Source: JAZKHT01 sp040385245 (GTDB lineage Bacteria > Pseudomonadota > Alphaproteobacteria > Rhodobacterales > Rhodobacteraceae). Taken from it: a DNA stretch of 64,000 bases. The notes under the pieces were generated by a model. It was not told the DNA's origin. It saw only the letters and a list, made by a program, of their open reading frames with translations, and made no database searches. Below, piece by piece: positions 27,172-34,703 of this stretch. A program made the position numbers and the translations under genes. The stretch is from assembly GCA_040385245.1 (NCBI GenBank), contig JAZKHT010000005.1:1-64000 (forward strand). Direction: 5' to 3'. How positions within the stretch are numbered: position 1 is the stretch's first letter; every line of letters begins with the position of its first letter.

Positions 27172-27200
27172 GGTTACGGCGGCCACGGGTCAGCGGATCA
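27172..27200 (-). promoter_or_regulatory. Candidate RpoE (sigma-E)-type promoter of the phr-cfa-trgAB operon
   Basis: On the minus strand TGATCC (27200-27195) is followed after 18 bases by TAACC (27176-27172), about 30 bases before the photolyase start. The -35 element and spacing fit the Rhodobacter sigma-E pattern; the -10 deviates from TAAGA after the first three bases. Assignment is by resemblance plus the known regulon membership of photolyase and cfa genes in relatives. Confidence 0.5.
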
Positions 27201-27255
27201 CTTTCCAATCTGCAAAAACGCCCCAAGACCGGGTAAGCCCCGGCACAGGTCGGGG

Positions 27256-27274
27256 GGGGGGCAGGTTGCCCCCC
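27256..27274. terminator. G/C-rich hairpin downstream of the class V aminotransferase
   Basis: GGGGGGC-AGGTT-GCCCCCC lies 7 bases past the aminotransferase stop. No T-run follows on the minus strand. It is probably a 3' hairpin related to the intergenic repeats seen elsewhere in the window. Confidence 0.45.
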
Positions 27275-27280
27275 TTGCGC

Positions 27281-28513
27281 CTACAGAACCCGGTCCAGTG
27301 CCGTGATCAGCCGCGCCACCTCATCCGCCGAAGTGTAGTGGACAAGGCTCAGACGCAGCACACCCTTGTCCAGATCGATCCCCATCGCCTGCAACGGGCG
27401 CACGGCATAGAAATCGCCCGCCCAGCACGCGATGCCATCGCGGCCCAGCGCCTCCGACACCGGTTCCGCCGGGCGGTCTAGCGCCACCGCCACCGTCGGC
27501 GCACGGTCCTCTGCCCGGCGCGGGCCGATCAGTCGCAGATCGTTGCGGGCGGCCAGATAGTCCAGCAAGGGGGCCACCACCGACACCTCTTGCGCGCGCA
27601 TCAGATCGTGGACGGCCCGGTTGCGGGCCACAGGGTCGGGGTTCGCGCCGAAATGATGATCGTGCAACGCATCGATGTAATCGGCCATACCGGCGCAGGC
27701 GGCGATCTGGGCATGATCAGGCCCCGCCGGGGTGAACCGTTTGTACAGGGTACCTGCGTTGAAGCAATGCCCCTGCGCGGGCAGCTCCATCCCCCACGCC
27801 TCGCGGATCACCATGATGCCCTGATGCGGCCCATAGGTCTTGTAGGCCGAGAACAGGTAAACATCGCAGCCAAGCGCAGGCACATCGGGAAACCCATGCG
27901 GCGCATAGCTGACGCCGTCAACGCAGGTGCGCGCACCGGCCGCACGCGCCATGGCGCAGACCTCGGCCACCGGGTTGATTGCTGCCACCACGTTGGAGCA
28001 ATGCGGAAAACACACCAGCCGCACCCGACCGTCCGCCAGCAGCGCATCCAGATCGGTCAGGTCCAGCAACCCGGTCTGCGGATCAACCCGCCACTCGCGC
28101 ACCTCGATCCCCGCATCGGCCAGACGCCGCCAGCAGCCCGAGTTCGCCTCGTGGTCCTGATTGGTCACCACCACAGCGCCGTTGGTGCCCGACAGCCATG
28201 TGCGAACGGCCTGCGACAACACATAGGTATTGGCCGAGGTAGAGGGGCCAAATGACACCTCGTGACCCGCCACGCCCATCATCGCGGCAAGGCGCGTGCG
28301 CGCCTCGTCCATCTCGGCCCCGCCCGCCTCGGCGCCCGGATAGGGGCCATAGGGCTGCACCTTGCGGTCCAGATAAAAGCGGTGCAGCCGGTCCACCACC
28401 TGTTTGCAGGGATACGACCCCCCGGCATTTTCAAAAAAGGCGTGGCTGGACAGCACCGGCGAGGAAAACGCCGGAAACTGCGCGCGGACGAAGTTCAGAT
28501 CAAGTTGCGTCAT
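27281..28513 (-). CDS. Class V aminotransferase (cysteine desulfurase-like)
   Basis: A 410-residue fold-type I PLP enzyme. The PLP lysine is K225 in LFSAYKTYGPHQG, with D199 in CVDGVSYAPH binding the pyridine nitrogen and the early motif FFENAGGSYP. It resembles the NifS/CsdA-like group named cysteine desulfurase-like, but the active-site cysteine loop of true desulfurases is not evident, so an aminotransferase or lyase role is equally likely. It stands alone. Upstream is a 360-base gap with inverted palindromic repeats, and downstream is a G-rich hairpin. Confidence 0.78.
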   Translation of the reverse strand: MTQLDLNFVRAQFPAFSSPVLSSHAFFENAGGSYPCKQVVDRLHRFYLDRKVQPYGPYPGAEAGGAEMDEARTRLAAMMGVAGHEVSFGPSTSANTYVLSQAVRTWLSGTNGAVVVTNQDHEANSGCWRRLADAGIEVREWRVDPQTGLLDLTDLDALLADGRVRLVCFPHCSNVVAAINPVAEVCAMARAAGARTCVDGVSYAPHGFPDVPALGCDVYLFSAYKTYGPHQGIMVIREAWGMELPAQGHCFNAGTLYKRFTPAGPDHAQIAACAGMADYIDALHDHHFGANPDPVARNRAVHDLMRAQEVSVVAPLLDYLAARNDLRLIGPRRAEDRAPTVAVALDRPAEPVSEALGRDGIACWAGDFYAVRPLQAMGIDLDKGVLRLSLVHYTSADEVARLITALDRVL

Positions 28514-28873
28514 CAGACAAACCCTGTTTGCGTTTCATGTCATCGTCCCGGGAAAAGACCGCAGCCGTCAGGACCTATCCCGATCCGTGGCGGGTCTTCC
28601 AGCCGAGCCGCGCACCACGAAAAGGGGCCGGCAGACCCCAAACGTGCAGGGATCGCCGCGACCCTAGCCGTCGCCCTGTGCGAGGTAAAGCCACCCCTGC
28701 CCCGATTTTTCTGCGAAAGATCCGCGCGCCGAACCCACGACAGGCCATGTCGCCCCAGTCGGCTCGGACATTGCGTTCCCGCTTTTTCTTCGCCCAAATA
28801 CTCATCCAGCCTTTGCCAAACACGCGACCTGTCCCGGAAATCCCGGATTTTTCGCAGAAAAATCGTGGCGCGG
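28514..28873. other. Gene-free spacer between class V aminotransferase and acuI genes
   Basis: I find no supported gene in these 360 bases; overlapping open frames are antisense or shadow frames without family features. The stretch contains two inverted copies of the palindromic unit GATTTTTCTGCGAAAGATC/GATTTTTCGCAGAAAAATC and the presumed promoter of the aminotransferase gene near its left end. Confidence 0.6.
28704..28864. repeat. Inverted pair of GATTTTTCTGCGAAAAATC units (second pair)
   Basis: GATTTTTCTGCGAAAGATC at 28704-28722 and GATTTTTCGCAGAAAAATC at 28846-28864 face each other across 123 bases. They match the pair at 10483-10545. The right unit ends 9 bases from the acuI stop, so it could also serve as its 3' hairpin. 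Confidence 0.6.
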
Positions 28874-29863
28874 TCAGGCAGTGACGTCGACGACCACCCG
28901 CCCTTGCACAGCCCCGGTCAGGATCGCCGCACCCAGCGCGGGCAGATCGGCCAGCGCGGCGGGATGCACCATCGCCTCCAGCTTGGCCATCGGCAGGTCG
29001 CGGGAGATGCGGTCCCAGGCGCGCAGGCGGGCGGGATAGGGGCGCATGACGGAATCGATGCCCAGCAGGCTGACGTTGCGCAGGATGAAGGGGATTACCG
29101 TCGCGGGCAGCGACGCCCCCCCGGCCAGACCGACGGCGGCAACGGACGCCCCGTATTTCATCTGGCCCAGCACACGCGCCAGCATTGCGCCCCCGACAGC
29201 GTCGATGCATCCGGCCCAGGTTTCCGTTTCCAAGGGCCGTTTCACCGTTTCGGCCAGATCGGCACGCGGCACGATGCGCGCGGCCCCCAGATCGCGCAGA
29301 TACCCTTCGGTTTCGGGGCGCCCGGTGACGGCGGCCACGCGGTAGCCGAGATGCGCCAACACCGCCGTTGCAACCGACCCCACGCCGCCTGCGGCCCCCG
29401 TCACCAATACCTCTCCCTGTTCCGGGGTCAGGCCGTGGTCTTCCAGCGCAATGATCGCCAGCATCGCCGTCAGGCCCGCCGTGCCCACCGCCATCGCCTG
29501 ACGCGTGGTCAGCCCCTGCGGCAGCGGCACCAGCCAGTCGGCCTTGACCCGGGCGCGGGTGGCGTAGCCGCCCCAATGCGCCTCGCCCACACGCCAGCCG
29601 GTCAGTACGACCCTGTCGCCGGGGGCATAGCGGGGATCGTCCGACGCCTCGACCACACCGGCAAAGTCGATGCCCGGAACATGCGGATAAGTGCGCACCA
29701 GCCCGCCGCCGGACCCAAGGCACAGGCCGTCCTTGTAGTTCAACGTGGAATATTCAACCGCAACCGTGACATCGCCCGCGGGCAAACGATCATCGTCCAG
29801 GCGTTGAACCGATGCCGCTGTCGCGCCGCTGTCGTCTTTTTCCACCACCAGTGCCGTGAACAT
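28874..29863 (-). CDS. acuI: Acryloyl-CoA reductase (AcuI/YhdH family)
   Basis: A 329-residue medium-chain dehydrogenase without the zinc ligands of alcohol dehydrogenases. Motifs are YSTLNYKDGLCLGSGGG, the NADPH-binding VTGAAGGVGSVATAVLAHLG and RNVSLLGIDSVMRPY. AcuI reduces toxic acryloyl-CoA to propionyl-CoA using NADPH and is central to acrylate and DMSP breakdown in Rhodobacterales. The ATG at 29863 has an AGAGGGTGGG ribosome site and gives the normal 330-residue family length. No other DMSP gene is next to it; an orphan solute-binding protein gene is divergent. AcuI is widespread and does not by itself prove DMSP use. Confidence 0.9.
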   Translation of the reverse strand: MFTALVVEKDDSGATAASVQRLDDDRLPAGDVTVAVEYSTLNYKDGLCLGSGGGLVRTYPHVPGIDFAGVVEASDDPRYAPGDRVVLTGWRVGEAHWGGYATRARVKADWLVPLPQGLTTRQAMAVGTAGLTAMLAIIALEDHGLTPEQGEVLVTGAAGGVGSVATAVLAHLGYRVAAVTGRPETEGYLRDLGAARIVPRADLAETVKRPLETETWAGCIDAVGGAMLARVLGQMKYGASVAAVGLAGGASLPATVIPFILRNVSLLGIDSVMRPYPARLRAWDRISRDLPMAKLEAMVHPAALADLPALGAAILTGAVQGRVVVDVTA

Positions 29864-30066
29864 CCCACCCTCTTTCTGCCCGACGCGCAGGCATTCCCTG
29901 TCAGCCTTGCGGAAAAGGGGAAAGTTTTCCCTTGCCGTCCGATACCGCTGCGCCAATGTGCTACAAGTGCTTGACAAGACGCCAGAGACATTCTGCCATG
30001 CGCAGCGTCAACGGGTCCGCGTTGGGGAAACGATCCGTTCATCCACTAAGAGAAAGAGGAGCATCC

Positions 30067-31119
30067 ATGATCCGCACCAAAACCCTGCTTGCCTCCACGG
30101 CAGCCCTGTTTGCCGTTGCCTTTGCCGCACAGGCGGCAGACCCGGAACTGACCGTTTTCGACTGGGCGGGCTTTGAAGAGCGCTCATTGATCGAGGGGTA
30201 TTTCGCCAAGCATGGCGACGGGCCGACCTATGCCTTCTTTGGCGACGACGACGAAGCGTTTCAAAAGGTGTCGTCCGGCTTCAAGGCCGATGTGGCGCAC
30301 CCCTGCTCGCAGATGGTGTCGAAATATCGCGACGCCGGCCTCATCGAGCCGTGGGACGTCAGCCGCATCCCGGAATTCGCCAATATCGCGCCGCGCTTCG
30401 TTGATTCTACGATCTTCAAGGATGACGGCGGGGTTTGGTACATCCCGACCGACTATGCCTACACCGCCGTGGCCTATAACACCGAAACCGTTCCGGCCGA
30501 GGATGTCGCCTCGTTGGCCGTGTTCCACGATCCAAAATATCAGGGCCGGATTTCCCTGCCCGACAACACCGATGACGTCTGGTCGCTGGCGCTGCTGGCC
30601 ACCGGTGTCACCGATTGGACCAACGTTACCGAGGAACAGTATCAGGCCGCCGCCGCCTGGTTGCGGACCGCGCATCAGAACGTCCGCGCCTATTGGGCCG
30701 ATCCGTCGGAACTGGCGCAACTGATGGCCACGGGCGAGGTTCAGGTGGCCTGGTCGTGGAACGATTCCATCGCCCTGATGCGGGCCGAAGGCTTTCCCGT
30801 CGGCTTTCAGCGCGAGGCCAAGGAAGGCGCATCAAGCTGGTTCTGCGGCTATGTGAACTTCAAGGACGCGCCCGGATCAGAAGACAAGGCCTATGACTTC
30901 ATCAACGCCTGGCTGGATCAGGGTTCGGCCAAGGGGCTGCTGGCCAACTTTGGCTATGCCCATTCCAATGACGCGGCCATGGCTGCGATCCCGTCAGAGG
31001 AACTGGTCGCGGCAGACGTGAACCCGATCAACGGCACCCTGCTGGCGCAGACCCCGATCGACACCGCCATGCGCGACCGCATGCTGGAAGAGTTCGAGCA
31101 GATCAAAGCCGGGTTCTGA
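30067..31119 (+). CDS. Orphan polyamine-type ABC solute-binding protein
   Basis: A 350-residue periplasmic protein. The signal peptide covers about residues 1-23 (LFAVAFAAQAADP), and the mature part is a PotD-like two-lobed binder: LTVFDWAGFEERSLIEGYFA, DVAHPCSQMVSKYRDAGLIE, WYIPTDYAYTAVAYNT. The family binds spermidine, putrescine or related amines. The ATG at 30067 has an AGAGGAGC ribosome site. No permease or ATPase gene lies beside it, so it must share another transporter or act as a sensor. It is divergent from acuI. A double hairpin follows the stop, and the tmRNA gene comes next. Confidence 0.88.
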   Translation: MIRTKTLLASTAALFAVAFAAQAADPELTVFDWAGFEERSLIEGYFAKHGDGPTYAFFGDDDEAFQKVSSGFKADVAHPCSQMVSKYRDAGLIEPWDVSRIPEFANIAPRFVDSTIFKDDGGVWYIPTDYAYTAVAYNTETVPAEDVASLAVFHDPKYQGRISLPDNTDDVWSLALLATGVTDWTNVTEEQYQAAAAWLRTAHQNVRAYWADPSELAQLMATGEVQVAWSWNDSIALMRAEGFPVGFQREAKEGASSWFCGYVNFKDAPGSEDKAYDFINAWLDQGSAKGLLANFGYAHSNDAAMAAIPSEELVAADVNPINGTLLAQTPIDTAMRDRMLEEFEQIKAGF

Positions 31120-31123
31120 TCAA

Positions 31124-31173
31124 CCGCACCGCAGAGCAAGGTGCGGGGGAATGGTATTCCCTTGGGCCTTTTT
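31124..31173 (+). terminator. Double hairpin terminator after the binding-protein gene
   Basis: CCGCACC-N9-GGTGCGG is followed by the second perfect hairpin GGGAATGGTATTCCC and then CTTTTTCC. The second stem with the T-run is a good Rho-independent terminator and isolates the tmRNA gene. Confidence 0.75.
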
Positions 31174-31260
31174 CCTTGCAGGGTCGGTGCGACGGGGTGC
31201 ACCCGCGCCCATTTGCCGATGCCGCTTGAAGCGGGCGCGTCGCCCGCCTATATTCATCGT

Positions 31261-31580
31261 GTTCCGGGTTCGCCCGGGACTATGGCGATAAACGCACCCG
31301 TAATAAACGGCTCGGACCCGGGGGCGGTACCCGGCGGCTCCACCAGATCACCCGACGTTGCGGGGGTAAGGGGCCGAAATAGGATCGACGAACGTCTAAA
31401 GGGGCCAGCTTTTGCTCGGTGAGGTACCACCGTTATCGGTCCGCAAGTACAGTTGCCAACGACAACCGTGCTCCGATGGCTCTGGCTGCGTAAGCAGTTC
31501 GAGTTATCGAAACTTAAGCCCTTGCGCTTAGCCGCGTAAGGCGGGGTTCGCAGGTACCTGGCAACAGAAACCTGCACTTT
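31261..31580 (+). ncRNA. ssrA: tmRNA, circularly permuted two-piece form
   Basis: The acceptor piece comes first and ends GGCGGCTCCACCA at 31345. After a 24-base removed spacer the coding piece begins GGGGCCG at 31370. CGGCTCC and GGGGCCG pair as the seven-base acceptor stem, as required for the two-piece molecule. The tag frame at 31455-31493 encodes ANDNRAPMALAA then TAA, an alphaproteobacterial tag. tmRNA with SmpB rescues ribosomes stalled on broken messages. The 5' limit (about 31261, at a GTTCCGGG hairpin) and 3' limit (the GCAGGTACC...ACCTGC hairpin near 31575) are approximate. Confidence 0.93.
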
Positions 31581-31689
31581 TCCCTGCATGTGTGACGCGC
31601 GCGACAAGAGTTTCCCGTCGCCTCTGTTCGGTTGGAAGAATTCTCATCCGAAAATTTTTCATGGCCAACCGGTCGCCTGTTGCAAGCCT

Positions 31690-31732
31690 GCGGGGGCCAG
31701 CCCCCGCACACCCCCGGGATATTTCAGCAGAG
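31690..31732 (+). repeat. Intergenic hairpin-GGGATAT repeat (copy B)
   Basis: GCGGGGGCCAGCCCCCGC is followed by ACACCCCCGGGATATTTCAG and an AGAGAGGAA tail. It is the same element as at 21626-21668, lying just after the FAD-oxidase stop codon. Confidence 0.7.
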
Positions 31733-31747
31733 AGGAACAGGCGGTCG

Positions 31748-33160
31748 TCAGCCCCGCAGCACCGCACCGGGGTTCATGATGCCTGCCGGATCGAGCGCGG
31801 TCTTGATCGCCCGCATTGCGGCCAGCTTGGCCGGATCGCCGTATTTTTCCAGATCCCCGACCTTGAGCCGCCCGATGCCATGTTCGGCGCTGACAGATCC
31901 GCCCATCGCGTGAACAAGGTCATGCACGCAGGCCTTGACCGCGTCGCGCTGGTTTTCATGGTCGGCCCGGCGGCGACCCGGCATCGGGAAGACGTTGTAA
32001 TGCAGATTGCCGTCGCCCAGATGACCAAAGGCGTTGATGCGCCAATCCCCCAGTTTCGCCAAGGCCGGGCCAGCGGCGGTGATGAAATCCGCAATTCCCC
32101 CCAGAGGCAGGCTGATGTCATGGCTGGACACGGCACCGATCCGGCGGTTCGCCTCGGGGATCGTTTCCCGGATGCGCCAGAGGGCGGCCCGTTGGGCCTG
32201 TGATGCGGCCACAATGCCGTCGCTGACCAGACCTGCAGTCAGCCCGTCGGCAAAGATCGCCTCGAGTGCGGCGTTCGGGTCCATTCCGGGGGCAAGGCCC
32301 AGGTCGATCAGCACCATCCATTCGGGCCGGGAGGCAAAGGGGATCGTCACATCTGGCAGCGTTTCGGCCAGAAAGGCCAGCCCCATGCCATGGATCAGCT
32401 CGAACGCGGAAATCATGCCGGGCAGCCGCCCCTCGGCCAGCGACAGCAGGTTCAGGGCTGCCTTTGGGCTGTCCACCACCAGCAGCGCCGTGCCCACCGC
32501 CCCCGGCACCGGGAACAACCGCAAGGATGCCGCCGTGATCACCCCTAGCGTGCCCTCGGCACCGATCAGCAGGTGGCGCAGGTCATAGCCGGTGTTGTCT
32601 TTTCGCAGGCGTTTCAGGCCGTGGTAGACGGTTCCGTCGGGCAAGACCGCCTCGACCCCCAGACAGAGGTCGCGCGCGTTGCCGTAGCGCAGCACGTTCA
32701 GGCCGCCCGCGTTGGATGCAAGGTTGCCGCCGATCCGCGCCGTGCCTTCGGACGCAAGCGACAGCGGGAACAACCGCCCCACACGCTCCGCTTCGGCCTG
32801 CACGTCGGCCAGGATCATGCCCGCATCGACTGCCAGCACGTTTTCCTCAGGCCAGATGCCACGCCGCGCTGTCATCCGTTCCAGCGACAGGATCACAGGT
32901 TCGGGGCCGTTCGGCTGTATCTGCCCACCGACAAGTCCGGTGCCGCCGCCCCATGGCACGATGCCGACGCGCGCTGCCGCACAGGCCCGCACCACGGACG
33001 CCACATCATCGGTGGTGCGCGGCAGGGCCAGCACTCCTCCCACGCCCTGCCACCGCCCGCGCGGTTCCTGCAAGTGGCGCGCGTCGGGCAGACGGATCGT
33101 GCCATCGGGCAGGCTGGCGGCAAGGGTGGCGGCAAAGGCGGGATCGGCGGGGTTCAGCAT
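31748..33160 (-). CDS. FAD-linked 2-hydroxyacid oxidase/dehydrogenase (GlcD type)
   Basis: A 470-residue flavoprotein with the PCMH FAD-binding domain in the N-terminal half (VPWGGGTGLVGGQIQPNGPE, GGNLASNAGGLNVLRYGN). The C-terminal cap domain carries INAFGHLGDGNLHYNVFP and SAEHGIGRLKV. Glycolate oxidase subunit D, D-lactate dehydrogenase and D-2-hydroxyglutarate dehydrogenase share this layout. It oxidises a D-2-hydroxyacid, passing electrons to a quinone or cytochrome. No GlcE/GlcF genes follow, so a stand-alone dehydrogenase is more likely than glycolate oxidase. The ATG at 33160 was chosen by the GGAG site upstream. Confidence 0.87.
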   Translation of the reverse strand: MLNPADPAFAATLAASLPDGTIRLPDARHLQEPRGRWQGVGGVLALPRTTDDVASVVRACAAARVGIVPWGGGTGLVGGQIQPNGPEPVILSLERMTARRGIWPEENVLAVDAGMILADVQAEAERVGRLFPLSLASEGTARIGGNLASNAGGLNVLRYGNARDLCLGVEAVLPDGTVYHGLKRLRKDNTGYDLRHLLIGAEGTLGVITAASLRLFPVPGAVGTALLVVDSPKAALNLLSLAEGRLPGMISAFELIHGMGLAFLAETLPDVTIPFASRPEWMVLIDLGLAPGMDPNAALEAIFADGLTAGLVSDGIVAASQAQRAALWRIRETIPEANRRIGAVSSHDISLPLGGIADFITAAGPALAKLGDWRINAFGHLGDGNLHYNVFPMPGRRRADHENQRDAVKACVHDLVHAMGGSVSAEHGIGRLKVGDLEKYGDPAKLAAMRAIKTALDPAGIMNPGAVLRG

Positions 33161-33224
33161 GGCATGCTCCTGTCCTCGCCTGCTTAGCTGCTGGCGGGGC
33201 ATTGGAAAACCCCAAGCCTGCCGA

Positions 33225-34028
33225 TCAGGGGATCAGGGCAGGTTCCAGCACCAGAATGGTCGGGCGGCCGGGCAGATCGCGCAAAGACAGGTCAATGGCG
33301 GGGCCGCCGGTTTCGACGACCTCAAGCTCGGTCGCCATGTCGGTCAGGAAAACCTGCAAGGACGCGCCCGAAAACCAGTGCATCGGGATCACCACCGATG
33401 ACCGCAACCGCCGCACTACCTGCGCCATGTCGGCCACCGCCATCGTATATCCGCCGTCCACTGGCACCATCACCACATCCAGCCGCCCGATCGAGGCGTA
33501 TTGCTCGTCCGACGGCAGGTGGTGCAGGTGGCCCAGATGGCCGATGCACAGGCCCGCCACTTCGAACACAAAGATAGAGTTGCCTTCGGCCCGCACCCCA
33601 TCGCCATAGCGTGACCGTACATCGGTGTGCACGTTGCGCACCAGCATTTCGCCCAGGTCCAGTTCGTGCAGGCGGGGGCCGCCCTCGTTCGCCCAGCCTT
33701 CCAGAACGTGCGGGATGCGCGGATCGGGGGCGGCGGTCCAATGCGTGTCGTGGGCATTGTTCATCGTGACCACGTCCGGCACGACATCGGGGTTGCCCAG
33801 ATAACCGGTGTAATCGGTGACGGCCAGCCGCCCACCGGGCGTTTCGATGGCGAAACTGGCGTGACCCAGATAATGGATGCGGACGCGATCCGGGGCCAGC
33901 GTGTCGCCAAAGGCAGCGCGCTGCACCGAGTCTTGCCCCTGCGCCACGGCAAAGCAGTGCGACGGGATTCGGTCCTGCGCCAGCGCGGGCGCGGCAAGCA
34001 GCATCAGAACGGGCAAAAGGCGATTCAT
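33225..34028 (-). CDS. Secreted metallo-beta-lactamase-fold protein
   Basis: A 267-residue protein with a signal peptide (RLLPVLMLLAAPALAQ, cleaved near residue 18). An MBL-fold domain of the UlaG/L-ascorbate lactonase-like branch follows: IHYLGHASFAIETPGG, VTMNNAHDTHWTAA, GHLGHLHHLPSDE, VIPMHW. The metal-binding HxHxD is degenerate here (NNAHDTHW), so metal content and activity are uncertain. Related open-ended proteins hydrolyse phosphoesters or lactones. It lies between the FAD enzyme and the acetyltransferase gene with small gaps, both on the same strand. The role is unknown. Confidence 0.78.
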   Translation of the reverse strand: MNRLLPVLMLLAAPALAQDRIPSHCFAVAQGQDSVQRAAFGDTLAPDRVRIHYLGHASFAIETPGGRLAVTDYTGYLGNPDVVPDVVTMNNAHDTHWTAAPDPRIPHVLEGWANEGGPRLHELDLGEMLVRNVHTDVRSRYGDGVRAEGNSIFVFEVAGLCIGHLGHLHHLPSDEQYASIGRLDVVMVPVDGGYTMAVADMAQVVRRLRSSVVIPMHWFSGASLQVFLTDMATELEVVETGGPAIDLSLRDLPGRPTILVLEPALIP

Positions 34029-34118
34029 CGGCGCGGCTCCGTTTTACGAACGGGCACAGCATGCCGCAAAGCGGGGCGCGCGTCCGTTCACGGATGCGGG
34101 AGCGGGGGATTTTGACGG

Positions 34119-34703
34119 TCAGCCAACATCCGTGCGACCGCGCCGGTCGCCGCGCAGGTTGGCATACAGCACGTGGTTGCGCCAGCGTCCCGCGATTTGC
34201 AGATAGCTTTGCGCCACCCCTTCATATTTGAAGCCGCATTTCTCCAACACACCGCGCGACGCGGCGTTTTCGGGCAGGCAGGCGGCCTCGACCCGGCTCA
34301 GGTCCATCGAGGTAAAGGCGTGATGCACGACGGCCAGGATCGCCTCGCGCATGTAGCCTTGCCGGGCGTGGGGGGCGCCCATCCAATAGCCAAGCGTCCC
34401 CGATTGCGACGGGCCACGACGGATGTTGTCCAGTGTGATTGCCCCAAGCAGGGCCTGATCGTCGCGCCGGATCAGCAGCAGGGGCAGCGCCGTTCCCTGA
34501 TTTTCGGCCCGAGCGGCCCAGTAGACCCGGTTGGTAAAGGCGCGCCGGCTGAGGTGATCGGGGGACCAGACAGGTTCCCACGGCACCAGAAACGCCGCAC
34601 TGTCCTGCCGAAGGCCCGACCATGCGCGCCAATCACCATGCACCGGCAGGCGCAGGGACATCCGCTCGGTCTCGATGCGTACCTTGCGGCGAAAGGTCAG
34701 CAT
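34119..34703 (-). CDS. RimJ/RimL-type GNAT N-acetyltransferase
   Basis: A 194-residue GNAT protein. The acetyl-CoA-binding region is visible as LGYWMGAPHARQGYMREAIL, followed by MDLSRVEAACLPENAASRGV and EKCGFKYEGVAQ. These are RimJ-type features; relatives acetylate the N-terminal alanine of ribosomal proteins. The ATG at 34703 overlaps the stop of the M16 peptidase gene (ATGA), giving translational coupling. It is the last coupled gene after thrC and the M16 gene. The ribosomal target is inferred from family. Confidence 0.87.
   Translation of the reverse strand: MLTFRRKVRIETERMSLRLPVHGDWRAWSGLRQDSAAFLVPWEPVWSPDHLSRRAFTNRVYWAARAENQGTALPLLLIRRDDQALLGAITLDNIRRGPSQSGTLGYWMGAPHARQGYMREAILAVVHHAFTSMDLSRVEAACLPENAASRGVLEKCGFKYEGVAQSYLQIAGRWRNHVLYANLRGDRRGRTDVG

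Noticed and set aside
28575..29723. Reverse-strand frame of 382 codons overlapping acuI
   Set aside because: Glycine/arginine-rich shadow of the acuI frame, shifted by one base.
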